Of a stretch of DNA of 64,000 nucleotides, positions 37,603-49,525 are shown piece after piece. The notes beneath the pieces were generated by a model that was given only the letters and a program-made list of their open reading frames with translations, was not told where the DNA came from and ran no database searches. The position numbers were made by a program, and so were the translations under genes. Origin of the DNA: Fasciola hepatica (Eukaryota; Platyhelminthes; Trematoda; Plagiorchiida; Fasciolidae). Each line of letters opens with the position of its first letter. Position 1 is the first letter of the stretch. The stretch is taken from the NCBI GenBank assembly GCA_948099385.1, contig CANUEZ040000013.1, positions 2,135,001-2,199,000 of the forward strand, read 5' to 3'.

Positions 37603-37617
37603 TATATGCATATATAT
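37552..37617. repeat. Interrupted (TA)n microsatellite
   Basis: TA run broken by single TATG units, immediately right of the second 165 bp repeat. Confidence 0.9.
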
Positions 37618-38089
37618 TTCAGGACACAACCATAGACGGAAATAGCGTCCACGAAACGTGATTTTAGGAAGTAACAACCCATGTACATTTGAAGATACAC
37701 CAGAAGCCTGATTAGTCAGTTAGTAAGCACTGATTATTCTTTAACAGTGATAACTTTCGTGTGACTTTTTGACCAGATGAAATGGTATGTGGATTTTTCA
37801 TATCTTCCGAAGCAAGGAGCAATCAACTAGAATAAACAATCAGACTTCTCAAAATCTTTCGCGCTACGCCGGCTTTACGGAATACCGCAAAACCGAACCT
37901 TCTTCCGATGCCTAATGACCTACTATGTAGCTCACCGACAACACCAGAAGCGAGATTATGTCATGACATTATCTTGCAAGATTTGTTGTCTGAACCCTCT
38001 CCTATTTCCCCATTGCTCCATTATCCAGTAGACTATCTCACAACCCACCTGTTATGGCAAAACCACTTTTAAGCCACTCCGGAACTGAT
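37618..38089. other. No gene recognised
   Basis: AT-rich with no frame of note. Confidence 0.3.
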
Positions 38090-38795
38090 CGGCGTTGGGT
38101 CGATTTTCGAGCGGTTTGTAAGGTCATGCAAACATTACCAAGCTGTTTCCTTATTACGCGAGTTCGCTAGACCTTCTCACTACGCGTAGACCAACTGTAT
38201 GTTGCAGTGGTATCCCGCAACGCGCCACCATGACCACCAGGGCAATGTTTCCCACAACGCCTGAGGAGGATGTAAGGTTGGTTGGACCTTATCAACGTGT
38301 TTCCTTATTACGTCCTTTTGCCAGTCCTTCCAAACACGCTTGTACCACCTGTCCGTTACAGTGGTACTCTGTAGTATGCCATCACAATCACCAGGGCAAT
38401 GTGTTTCACTACCCATGAGAAGGAGAACACTGTAGGTCGGGAGAAGGTGGTTCGTGCATATTGGAAAAGCTTGCGCGTAGCGTGCACGTGCAACGTTCAA
38501 GTGGTCACCGTGCTTAGTGGTGCGAGTTTAGATAAACATTAATATATAATAAACAAGTAACCAAGGTTGAATGCCACTACAGGGAGAACACAATGGGTGG
38601 GGAGTGAATGGTTAGCGTATATTGGAAAAACGGGTATGTAGCCTGCGTGAGCAACGGTCAAGAGACCATCGCGATGAGCAGCAAGAGTTCAGTTGAACAA
38701 TAAGCTGTGGTAAACAAGTAAGCAAAGTTGAATAATGCTACAGGTTTGTGCTGTTGCACTGATCGGTTTTCGAGCGGTTTCTGGATGGCTGCTGA
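38090..38795. repeat. Two adjacent degenerate tandem pairs, about 160 bp units
   Basis: First pair: a unit near 38,140-38,290 and another near 38,290-38,410 share GTTTCCTTATTACG, CAGTGGTA, and an (A/C)CCACCAGGGCAATGT-type block. Second pair: about 38,410-38,572 and 38,573-38,738 share GGAGAACAC, a GCATATTGGAAAA/GTATATTGGAAAA block, CAACG(T/G)TCAAG, AAACAAGTAA and AGGTTGAAT/AAGTTGAAT. The group is bracketed by two copies of CTGATCGG...TTTTCGAGCGGTTT (near 38,086 and 38,759), which suggests one composite repeat. Confidence 0.6.
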
Positions 38796-41095
38796 GCAGT
38801 TTTCAACGGTTTCTGACCGCCCTTTACCAGTCAAGTGATAAATGTGATATGCTTCACTAGTTTCTGTTGCCTTTCCCGAAGTACCTTTTCATTCACTTAT
38901 TTCCATTCCACAAGCTAGTGATTCATAACGAGTATCTATGTTTTACCCATTTTGCCCCGCATGAAATAATAAAATTTTGTAATCTGGTGATAAAGGGCAT
39001 TTAAATGTACCCAACTCAATAAATTGAAATAGATTGCGGAATAAAGAGAGTAAAAGAGTCCGGTAGTTGATTTTCTTTGCATCAATTTACATATGACCCG
39101 TAGAAATTGGCTACTAAACAGACTGGTCGGAAACCGTTCGGAAACCGATGTTACGAATAAGCGTTGTGCTACAAAGGGCCGGTAAAATTCAAACAAAAAG
39201 ATCAAAACAAAATTCAGGAACATTTAGCCGTGTGTTACTCCAAGACTCCCATTGTCCATGCAGCACAAATGTCCCTCTAACCGTCCATGGGAATCTTCTG
39301 AGAGTCCTTTGACCGTACCAATGAATGACCCACAATGAAATAAAAAAGGGACACTGAGAAAACGGTCAGCAATATAAAGAATTTAAGATTGCCTTGTGAC
39401 TAGGGGAATCGTTGGCTTGATTGCACTATTTCTTGTGCTATGTTTTCGTTTTTTTATGGATAGTCTTCAGTGAACCCCGGAACCTTAGGAAATAATTTCT
39501 GAAACATAGTGTTCAGTCTGATTCCCATATGGGCTTGCAACTTTGTATGCCAAGTTATTGCGCAAACATGTAGCTCATCTAACCATCGTAGTTCTAAACA
39601 ATTCAATGAAAAATATGACTTCCATTCAGAATTTTTGTTTTATTGGTAATTTGCATGATTACCAATCGGCAGGAGCAAACTTCTTGGCAACTAAATACAG
39701 GGCTCTAACGAGTTTTCCATAGCGGACTCAATTCTGCCACATATTCAGTAATCTTTTACTTTAAAATACACGGCTGTATGCACGATACAGAAGTGAAACA
39801 GACAGTAAGTTGAAAAAACTACGAGATAAGATTACAGCAGGAGGGATTGGAATAAGTTTCCATGGTCCTGTTCTTTGTGGGTCGCAAGAAAAAGGTCAAC
39901 ATGAAGGGAGATGCACGCCGGACAAAGTATTAGTTTACAACATGAAATAACATCTCATTTTTAACGGTATACTTTCATGTATTTAGTGAACCATCATGAG
40001 TGACATTACCCTGATTTTCGTACCGTTAAATAGCACAGGTCACCAGTTGTCCCTTGGGGACATTTTGTTCTGGGTTGTGCACTGTAACCACCTTTGAAGA
40101 GTAAGTCGGTAGTTTTAATATTCATTTAACAAATGTGAATAACAGACGAACAAGATGACCATACCAAAAAGAAATAAAGAAATGTAAAATAACGAGTAGT
40201 TAATCGACAGGGATTACCTATTCTTGCAAAACAGTGTTTTTCTATTTACATCACGCTAATTTAAATAGACTGGGGTTTTCTCAGCATAAAAGATGCGCGC
40301 GATTGCTCTGGTACTCTAAATAGTTGAGCTAAATTCGATGCTTATTGTGAAATGTAATTTAAAAGTAGGGAATCTCAACAGTATAACACGACATGCCATC
40401 TTAGCGTAAACAGTTTTATCCTCCACTTGTGACAGTAGTTTTCAGGCCGTTCCAAGTTTTTATCGGAACAATAATTGGCAATGTCTGAACTGTGCCAGCA
40501 AAAAGGACCTGTTAGAGCAACATATATAGTTCATCCATCAACTCTCTACGCCATTTGCTGAGTTCAGTCTTTGAAATTTCAACGACAGCTTAAAAGATCA
40601 GAAAAAAGATTCTAAACCTACAAAAGAAAGTGTCTAGGTCTTATGCAGATTTTTGAATTCTCTAGGATAATTAAACTGATCAAATCTTTACTTGAATGAA
40701 CAACGGGACTGGCCTTCGTTCCGTCGCTGATTGTGGAAGGTGTGCTGCAATCAAAGTAGTGAAACCTTGTCCTGTAGACCTCACTTGTGGGAACCGGTAA
40801 AAGGGTATTTTGGTTCGTCGGAAAACGATCACGTGGTGTTTTTTGAACGGAACTTAACAACGGTATTCTCTGTTTAACGCACTAGCTTGTTTGTTATGGA
40901 CTCATAATAGGTCTACACTTGCCCAATGTTTCGTTCTTGTCGACCATAGGAAGTGAAGGTAATGGTCTGTTCATATCTTGACTGACATTTAACCTTTCCA
41001 TCAGAGAATTCTGTTCGTCGTTGTTCGAATCAAAAATGCGGGTGAATTTTCCAGTAAAAACAAAGATTGATTTGCGATTTGGAAGTAGTGTTTCG
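38796..41095. other. AT-rich, no gene recognised
   Basis: Isolated short frames (38936-39223, 40618-40860 and 40894-41127, all minus). The two rightmost directly follow the R2-like RT scrap on the same strand and may be its degraded continuation, but no motif supports this. Confidence 0.3.
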
Positions 41096-41317
41096 TTATC
41101 TATAGTGACCCATCCTAACTGCGGCATTGGTGGACGGTAATTTCGTAATCTGAAGCATTCTTGGGGATTTCATAACCGCATTATATCCGTCTAAAGCTAA
41201 TGAAAAGTGATATTTTAACTCGCTGGCTATCTTGTTTAATATAAGTTTAAAAAGACTACCTTTCGGAGATAGACGACAACCCTGTTTTATCATCTTTGCT
41301 GTTTTTGCCGACGACAT
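41096..41317 (-). pseudogene. R2/NeSL-like RT scrap
   Basis: A 73-codon minus frame reads MIKQGCRLSP then LFKLILNKIASEL, close to the RT palm segment GVKQGCPLSPLLFNLVLNE of R2-type and related early-branching LINEs. LDGYN follows where those elements have a G-Y-x segment before the FADD box. No aspartate pair box was found downstream. It is short and degraded. Confidence 0.4.
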
Positions 41318-42489
41318 GCCTAAACACTTGGCTTTATTTTACTCTTTCATCCAGCAGCGCTGCAATATGTGTGACCTAAGCAACATCCCCTAGGTAATAC
41401 AAGTCGTCCCAAAATTCACTAGGCTTCAATCAGAAATCAATATAAAGTCAGCCTTTTTTCATTCTCTTACTGAATGTCTCACATGAACATTAGTCCAAAT
41501 AATAACGTTTTATGTAAATGCTTATTAGTACTGAAAAACGGAGTCCTCTGTGGGCTTACATCATTACTCTCCCCAGCTATATGTAACTAGTTAACGAATC
41601 ATGCTATCACGGAATTGTAGCAAAATTCCTTCGCACTGTACTTCGCTGGACGAGAAAACCTGGACTGCGCTCTGCATCTCAGGGCATGGTAATATTTCGT
41701 ATATCCGATGATGATATCGACTTATCGAATGAGTCAAATACTTTGATGAGGGATTTAACCACCCGTTGTTCATTTTGATTGACCATAACTACGCATGACT
41801 GCTTTTTAACAAATATAGCGTTATCCGGACAACTACAAGTGATAATGGTTTATTTCAAGGTTAGCCGAGGAACGCTGGATGATATGCATCTGGCGGTACG
41901 GGATGACGTTTTGTCTGTCATCTTCACGTGGGTATACAGGCTTGCGCTACTTCATTCACAAAATGCTTGCTCTGCCAGCATATTGCTCGGGGTAATACAA
42001 CGTCCATGCATGAGTGATTCAAATGAAGAAACCAGAACTTTATTCAGCTGTTTGTTTTTTAGAAGATAAATGAAACTACGTACGGTACATATAGTTTCGT
42101 CTTCTCCATAAAATGCTGTATACCGTTAAACCACCACCCAAGCGTGGCGCTCTTACTGCACACTCAGGAGACTCCCAAGATACCATTTGTCCGCTCCGGC
42201 GTAGAAAATGTCCGTAAGCTATAAGTCGCCGCATTGATTACAGCCCCAGTGTCCGCGTACGCAACCATAGCGGTTGGTGGACGCAATTTTACTGAGTCTT
42301 CATTCATGAGGAGATTGGTGTTTTGTTTTAAATATTTGCAAACCCAAACAAAATTTACCACAAAATGAGGATATAATTGTTATTTCGTTGAGATTTCACT
42401 TTGTCAAATCTAATCGTTTTCGTCGGTTGTAATGCATGGAGCTAAGCTGGTAAAAATTACTGTTTTATCCCATGGCGCTATCATAAATC
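41318..42489. other. No gene recognised
   Basis: Short frames only. A minus frame at 42164-42361 contains AMVAYADTG, superficially like an RT YADD box, but it lies upstream rather than downstream of the RT scrap and has no other support. Confidence 0.3.
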
Positions 42490-42576
42490 GCTGTGCCCGT
42501 CTCCCTTGATATTGGTATTGACGCCCGCTGATGAACTCACCGAGCTTTGGATTACCGAGATCTCTTTTCTCTAAAA
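42490..42576 (+). repeat. Diverged third copy of the 165 bp repeat
   Basis: CCCGTCTCCCTTGATATTGG then TATTGACGCCCGCTGATGAACT and CACCGAGCTT...TACCGAG align with the centre of the repeats at 37.07-37.52 kb at roughly 65-70% identity. Only the central part is kept. Confidence 0.5.
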
Positions 42577-45500
42577 CACGGAAAACCCCGGAAGAAGAGC
42601 ACTGTTTCCAGCCCAGTATTCACAAAGGTTAATGTTTTAGTTCCAAAGGGTCCAATAAACGACAGATTTTACTGTAGATTTCTGGTTAAAGTTTGTCATG
42701 TCATTAGGTTCAGAGAGGTCTAAGAATTGAAAAAATAATTTTACTTTATAAAACCGTTCAAGTTTATTAGTTCGATAGGTCTAACTTAGTTTCGTTTAGA
42801 TAACCTTTAATCGTACACTGAATGCGGTGGCTTTGGATGACGTCCTTTAGCAGTAACCTGGATTGGAAATAACGAAAGGTATGAAAAGGTTAGGGGGAGA
42901 ACTACAAATAATGTAAAGTCCACTAGGAAATTTTGAGAAAAGAGAGCCGCTGGTAGTGAAATCGAGCAGCATCGTTCAACGTAGCTACTCACTTTGTTGA
43001 GGGATTTCTTGGACCCCAACCAGGATAACTAACAAGCACTTCGTAGCCAAGTCCACTGGTTAGACATATCATAATTTTCCTGTGAGTTAAAGACTGAGCA
43101 CTCTTGCTTATCTTCCAACCATTACACACCTCAGCGAAAACTGTGCCAAGATTCTTGCAATGCTACAAAGTCATCTATGTTCGGAAACCGACAAACTTCG
43201 TATATTTCCCGCTCGTAGTGGCCATGCTTCTGACCATACCAAAGAACTGGCCTGTCTACTGCAGCGCACACTTTACTCTTGATAAGCTGGCGTAGTTCAC
43301 ATCGACACCATGGATGAATCAGATTTGAAAATGGGAGGCGCGTTTTCTGTATATATAAAACCACCTCATCTCCTTTCCTATCTCTACGGAAAATGAAACT
43401 GCCTAGGTAAACAAGTAGCCTATTTGGTCTATAGCCTCCCCAGTTACCGAAATTTGTGGTTTTTTCTGATGTTACTTCTCAAATTACCCAAAACACTGGC
43501 CTATTGAATGGAGTTCTTCAAAAATGTATTACATTTTTGGCTGAACAAACGTTTTTGAGATCAAATTGCGGGCTATTCTGGTATACCAGAGAAGTTTTGT
43601 TTGACTGTTTCCTTGGGGGGTACTCAGTTGACGGAAGAGTGTCCGTATGTGCTGTTTTGGTAAGTGGTACCTTAAGGGTTTTAGCGCCGTTCCAAACAAA
43701 GTTATTTTTGAAATTTTCGAAAAGTTACAGTGTGAGAAACTGGCACTGTTGGCTAAAACATCATGTCCTGTTTTCATTGAAACCTTCCCTTATATAATGT
43801 CTATCACGACTTATTTTTGCTTCTGGTTTCTATCTTTTGAAATTGAAGAGAACTGAAATACTACTACTTATTCTAATAAAATGATGATGATAAAACAATA
43901 TTTATAAAAAAAAAACGGATGAATAAAACTTAACTTGGTAAATAAATCTTTCATTGGGACAAGAACCTTGTTATCTAAGCATGTCTTTTGTCGATGGCAT
44001 AAATTTCTTTGGACAATTCCAAACGCACAAGATGCAAAAGATGGACTGGATTGAATAAGTGGTTCCAAAGTTGGTTCAGCACGCCGTGATTTCGTTCAAA
44101 GGGCGCACGGACAGAGTGAGTCTGGAAAAAGGGGTTTGCCGACCACAGGTTCCGATTTAAACTATACTCATAGAACATCACTTTGTTGACGAAATTCAGA
44201 TGTTCAGATAGATAATGCTCAACCCATGTTTACCGGTTTGTTTATTAGCGTTAATTATGTAGATCATCTTAAACTGTGAGTAACCTCACCCAAGGTTTTG
44301 TCTCGGGTTGAAGTTGATGAAAATTCCAAAAATACTTAAAACCAGGAGAGCACCTTGTAATGAACTTTTGCCCACTGTAAACCGTGAAAACTAGACATGC
44401 GTTTTCAACTGAGTATTACGATGCCTTAAACTGTATTTACACTTCAGATATATAAAAATATTAAGATCGGTAAAATGTCGTCGGAGCAGGGGTGCTCATA
44501 AAGCAAACGGATAGGTTTTTCTGTTTAGACATTTGCATTCTACATGAAAAATCGTTTTTTCGATTTATTGTTAAAATACAGAAGCAAAGTTTGCATAATT
44601 GGTCGCTTTTAGTTAGCTAAGTCGCTCATTGGATTTCCGGCAAAATCTGCTACGGCAATCTTCATGAGCAAGCTATGCCCGTGCATTCAGCTGAGGTAAG
44701 TTGCCTGAAATACGGAAATATCCTTGAGGAGGTAGCCGAATTTGAGTCTTAGTTGTTGATGCTGCTTGTTGCCTCAGTGTGTGGGTGAAAACGAACACGA
44801 TCTTTTGGCTAGACATATGAAGCGCCAGAATGGCCTCAAAGTTGAAACTAGAAAAAAAATAAACCATTGAATCGTATATGCTGTGGAGAAATTGTTGTGA
44901 CTGTGGCAAAGGCCCAAAAAGCTTAAGATTTAGATTATTCCGGAATTTGTGCAAGATTTGTCCAACAGACCTTTAAGCAGAACCCAGTTTGTCTTGTGGT
45001 TCGGAATGGGTTACTCTTGTGCACCCCATCAACATGATTACCGAATGATTTGTTATACACGCTTCGTATAGTTTAAAAAAGGTGAGTATAACAAAGCCAC
45101 AAAAAGCCGCTGCTCAATCTCAGCTCGAAGATTTGAACGGCAAGATCATGTAAAGCCCAAACACAGAAGTAATTTAGTGGTCAGTGATAAGGAGCATCTT
45201 GTTGCCCCCAAAATTGGCCGCTGGCAGTGGAGTTTGAGTCATGTACCTCTATTCACACTCAATCAGCACAAACGAGTGAATATTTTTCGTAATGCTTATG
45301 TATATCGATAGCTTAGGTTATTAGAAAAGTGATGGGTTATTAAAAATATGTCGCTTACAGTTATTTTTTTGTAGAGAAAGATTGTAAACACTTGTCCAGT
45401 GACACGCAAAACTGCTAGAAATGGTTATAAAACTTTGGAGGTCTGAACTGCAATAAAACCAGTTAGGTAGATTGCCCGTGAGTGTGCGTTACTCGTTAGA

Positions 45501-46955
45501 CAAGAGCAGTAAACCTGTAATTGTTTTGTACGACATTCATTGTGTATTTTGATACCTTAACATTAAGTCATCCTATGTCCTCTACTATTATCAAAAAACT
45601 GATTTGCTGTTTTCTGAAAGAGGTAGTCCAGGACTTGGTCTAGGTGATGCGCGTAGTGCATTCAGCTCTTTGATTTGTATCATTGCATTCCCATACTCTT
45701 ATGACCTCCAGCTTAGGTCACTGAATCTTATCAACCCTACATTTTTTCTGCGAACCGTTTCCTGTACAATGTTTGATACCAATAAGCAAAAGTACATGAT
45801 ATAAATAAATTCAAGCCAATTTAATGTTATCATACAATTTTCCGCAGTATTTTCTGGATATAAATTTAGGAAAACTGTTCACAGAAGATGCTGTTTTTCT
45901 ACATTTATTTATTTTCCAAATGGCGGGGAGCAAAAATTGTGATTCATATCCCAGAACATGAACGACGTACGTTTAACTAGGATGAGCGACGAATGCGAGT
46001 TTTTAAAACACTAAAACTAGTCCTAGCGTACTACGCACTGAAAACCGTTAAAATAGATCAGGATAACTCTTCCGGTATGATTAGTACGTCTTAGGACATA
46101 AAACTAATGTTTTATGCTAATGGTCTGTTTCTTGAGTGTACTGAATTTCAAGATTGTTGACCACATAGCGAGGCCTACGCTCCACAAAATGGTCCTATAA
46201 TGAGCTTTCCCCATAGGTGTTCAAAGACTGAAAGATAAAAATATATACAAAAGATGTGGTCAATTAGAAATATGACCAAAATGTAAGCAAGTGACTAAAT
46301 GATCGATTCTTCCCATCCTTTTCGGGTTAAAATCTAGCAGCTGACTATCACATTTTAGAAGAATTGATCTGTATATTTGGGTGTCCAGATCAATGGAGTT
46401 ACACAGTTGTCTGAAGCTGGCTTCTACGGCATAATGTGTCAAAAAATGTGTTATATCAAACAGCGTATGAAACACAGCTGAATTCGAATTCACGGTTTTA
46501 ATACAAAAATTAGTTGGTGTATGACCTGTTGGGCCGTCGGGTTAGGGTTCATGAAACTCACCCATCGGATGAGCGGAAACACTTGATAAAATAGCTCGGT
46601 GGCGCTTTCAGTAACGTGATGTCTCTCAAGCCCTTTCTTTATCTTCACGATTTCTACTTGTAACTTTATTTTCTGCTCTTTTTCGTTATATTTTAGTTTA
46701 CTCCTTATTGCGTTTCTATGAGATAAGAGCGAAAAATGTAGAACAAAAATGCGAGTTTATTATTATTTGTAAGATAAAAAATACTCGTGATGACCATTTT
46801 TGTGAGTTCTTGAGAAAAACTGGTTTGTCTGTTCACAAGACCGTTTGAAGTCATATTTCAACCACCTGGGCAAAATGACACGTGTTCGAACTCGTATCAC
46901 TCGTGCAAGAATTTTGGCCTTTAAAAATGGGGGAATGAGTGTAATTATCCTTGCG
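42577..46955. other. AT-rich, unique-looking, no confident gene
   Basis: Frames of up to 113 codons (43456-43797 plus) with no domain. No repeats were recognised. It may be intergenic DNA or introns of an unrecognised gene. Confidence 0.35.
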
Positions 46956-47390
46956 TTATGACTTGTTCTCTTTATGACAAGGTGATGGTGTTGGATGGCA
47001 TTCAGAAACAAGGCAGCAGTACATGGCTGATACTTCAGAAATAGAATCAAAGTAGAAAGTTGTGCAATATTCATCACCGTCATCATTTTGGTTGTCCCCA
47101 TTCTTCCATGCACTTTTTATTGGAATTTTGTTGACCTGGAAAGTTTGATTTATTCCATCAGTGTGATCAAGGAGCATTTCGTCAATGAATGGTAAAATGT
47201 TATTGCCAATTACTTTCAGTGCAAACTCATCAAATTTATCTAGTAGTTTCATCGTTGTGTAAGCAATAACGATCTGAATATGAACATAATAATTCGATTC
47301 GCAATGTGTGAAATGATTGATGATAATTGGAAACGGATAGGAGGAAGTCTGGTGACGGTTGTGAATGGATCTTCCGAAGTTAATAAACAA
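46956..47390 (-). CDS. Hypothetical 144-codon frame
   Basis: The product would start MFINFGRSIHNRHQ, then have a fairly balanced composition with acidic patches (DKFDEFALKV, GDNQNDDGDEYC) and end CHKENKS. No signal peptide, membrane segment or known motif is visible, and length is only modestly above chance for this AT-rich region. A second minus frame of 116 codons (46763-47113) overlaps it in another register, and at most one can be real. It could be a single exon of an unknown gene. Confidence 0.25.
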   Translation of the reverse strand: MFINFGRSIHNRHQTSSYPFPIIINHFTHCESNYYVHIQIVIAYTTMKLLDKFDEFALKVIGNNILPFIDEMLLDHTDGINQTFQVNKIPIKSAWKNGDNQNDDGDEYCTTFYFDSISEVSAMYCCLVSECHPTPSPCHKENKS

Positions 47391-48990
47391 TTTTCAAAAA
47401 TTGTTATTCTTCAACAAGGAGTTGCAGTGAAGTTCATCTCGGCTGAGTAAGGATTTCGAAAAAATTATCATGAGAAATTTTAACAGAGAAGATGGTAAGA
47501 TAATTCCTCCTGTTTACGAACAACGAAATGTGTGAATTTTAATAATTTTTTAAACACGAATTTCCGCCGGCCGGGATTGTGACGAAGTTAAAACAAAGGA
47601 ATATTGCGTGAAAGGAAGAATTAGCGCCTCTGACTAATAGTTCGTCGTATCAGCACGGGATCATCGTCTCTCTTCGTTTTGGTCTTCATTGGTCAGCCTA
47701 CTCTCTGTTGCTCCTCTTATCATTTGATCGGTGATCAACTTTTACCTATCACCTCGGAGATCAGAGGTTTGAATCCCACCAAAGCCGTTCACTTTGATGG
47801 TCGACAGAAATCCGCTGTTTCCCGGCTCGTTTTTATGCCCAATCTACTGGGTTTTTACGTGGTTTTTCATTGCAAGTCTCAGAGCCAGTTTATTCTTAAT
47901 AGTGGCCCATGGGTATAGTCTTCCCCTTGCATACATGCGCAACCATGTTATAAAAGGTACCAATTTGCTTCGAGGTGACCATAGAACGGTGAAATTTTTA
48001 TTGTACGGATCAAACCAAATCAGTGTGTCCTGAAACCTCAAACCAGTGACGAGATAGTGCCCGTCAGATACATGGTTCTAACTTTAGCCGAATAGACCCA
48101 ATGGCCGTTAGAGCGATGGTGTTTTCAGATCTCAGAACATAGGGAATCTTATCTGACGATAGGAGGCTCCACCGCCCACCATGGAACATTCCAAGTTACC
48201 TTTGGCTAATAACAAACTGGAACTGCCCATTAGAGCACAAAGTCGGGCTAGGTTTTGTGCATGACGAAGAGCAGGTCTGCGCGTCACTGGGCTTGTCCCT
48301 TGTCGGGGATAGGGGAACGGCTACCAGTACGGTGGTTAAACACGAACAAGGTGAGTCTAAGCCTGCAGAACAGATGTTCGTGGACGAGCAACGTCACTGT
48401 TCGAGGATATGTTTGGTTTCACATATTGTAAGCACCACATATCAAAAAGTCACATATTTGAGGACAGCACTGTGATGTGGTGAGTGTGGCTAGCCATAAA
48501 ATATACCCGTTTTCCATTGTCGTGCTGCCCACCCAATAAGATAATATGGAGTAGGCACGTGAACTATTACCGGATACCGGCTACTCTGGAACACTTCTGG
48601 TACTTTGCAGATTGCTCTCGGTTTTGCGAAGGCTACAGGTGCAACTTCGAACAAAACGGCCGGATGAGGTTCCGCTAATCATCCCCCTACTCTGAACTGA
48701 AGGGCTGAGCATCGAAGTATCCCGCAATATCTAAAATGGGCCACACAGATTTCCCATTCGTTAGTGAACATTGTTTACACCTCTCTCCACGTTTACTCTC
48801 TCTGTATTTGTGATGTTTGCACTAAAATTCCAGACCGGTTACACAATAAAACAACCGCCAGTAGCACCTGAAACGACGATTTTGATGTGATTCACTCATT
48901 ATTCTACTGGACTAACTTGATTATGAACTGTTACGCAGTTCCGTTCCGACTTTTATCCTAATGATTTATTTATTTCGAGGATGAATCATT
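47391..48990. other. Region upstream of the PLAT gene
   Basis: No convincing exon. Frames at 48257-48475 and 48484-48678 are plus-strand but have no motif. It includes a weak tRNA-SINE-like sequence near 47.76 kb and may contain the promoter of the PLAT gene, which I cannot locate by eye. Confidence 0.3.
47740..47900 (+). repeat. Possible tRNA-related SINE relic
   Basis: GAGGTTTGAATCCCACC at about 47,764-47,780 is a good RNA polymerase III B-box/T-loop sequence. A convincing A-box is not seen upstream. Downstream, TTTTTACGTGGTTTTTCATT resembles the TTCCGTGGTTTTCAGCGG tail of the better SINE candidate at 52.2 kb. Confidence 0.3.
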
Positions 48991-49019
48991 CCTTTTTTTT
49001 ATCTTGTTTGGTTTTTCAG
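48990..49019 (+). promoter_or_regulatory. Strong 3' splice acceptor before the first PLAT exon
   Basis: A long pyrimidine run ending TTTGGTTTTTCAG lies 28 bp upstream of the ATG at 49,048. In-frame TGA at about 49,039-49,041 separates it from the coding frame. It is therefore either the end of a 5'-UTR intron or a spliced-leader trans-splicing acceptor, a mechanism used by flatworms. Confidence 0.5.
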
Positions 49020-49047
49020 ACTCGGTGAATGATAGTAGTGAATCATA

Positions 49048-49302
49048 ATGCTCAGAAATATGAGCGAACCAAATCAGCCAATTGACCCGTATCTTTTGGA
49101 GTTCTACAAAGCAAATTACTCATTCACTAGCAAACGGGCTAAGAAGAAGATGGAAAATGGGACCTGTTGCGGACATCGGACGTGTCATTTAGATCGTTTT
49201 AATCTGATCAGTAACGCGAAGACGATCCCGGTGAGACCATTTACACTGTACAAAGTGTTAGTGACCACAGCGGACGTGTCGAATGCCGGAACATCGGCTA
49301 AT
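49048..49302 (+). CDS. LOXHD1-like PLAT protein, exon 1 (start)
   Basis: 85 codons from ATG to a GTAAGT donor at 49,303. The start is chosen because an in-frame TGA lies three codons upstream and a strong acceptor just before that; MSEP four codons later is an alternative. Residues 1-65 are a hydrophilic, basic N-terminal region with a Cys/His cluster (CCGHRTCH). The last 20 residues (LYKVLVTTADVSNAGTSAN) are the first strand of a PLAT/LH2 beta-sandwich, matching the Y-x-V-x-x-x-TGD-x-x-x-AGT-x-A-x-V/I pattern. PLAT domains bind membranes or partner proteins, and tandem arrays of them define LOXHD1. Splicing to exon 2 is in phase 0 and continues directly into VYITLKG. Confidence 0.8.
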
Positions 49303-49357
49303 GTAAGTCCAGTCAGTTTTGTGCACGGTAAATAATCAAAATATGCTTTGTTTAAAG

Positions 49358-49525
49358 GTGTATATCACCTTGAAAGGTGATTGGGGATCATCCGTTCGTC
49401 AAAAATTGAAGAAATTTCGGGAAAAGCCAAGTAGACGCAAACCGGTCAGACTGGAATCGGGATCCACTCATTCGTTTTATGTTGTCTCACCGGATCTTGG
49501 AAACATCAAATCTGTTGTGATTGAG
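49358..49525 (+). CDS. LOXHD1-like PLAT protein, exon 2
   Basis: 56 codons between acceptor TTTAAAG and donor GTATGT, phase 0 on both sides, after an intron of only 55 bp. It encodes the middle strands of PLAT domain 1: VYITLKGDWG, a basic stretch (RQKLKKFREKPSRRK), and SFYVVSPDLGNIKSVVIE. The last equals the F-x-V-x-x-x-D-LG-x-I/L-x-x-I/V-x-I motif. The exon ends exactly before the conserved His-Asp of PLAT, and exon 3 starts with that His-Asp, which supports the join across a 3.1 kb intron. Confidence 0.85.

Noticed and set aside
42164..42361. AMVAYADTG as an RT YADD box
   Set aside because: It lies on the wrong side of the RT scrap at 41.1-41.3 kb for the strand, the second Asp is absent and no neighbouring RT motif is present.
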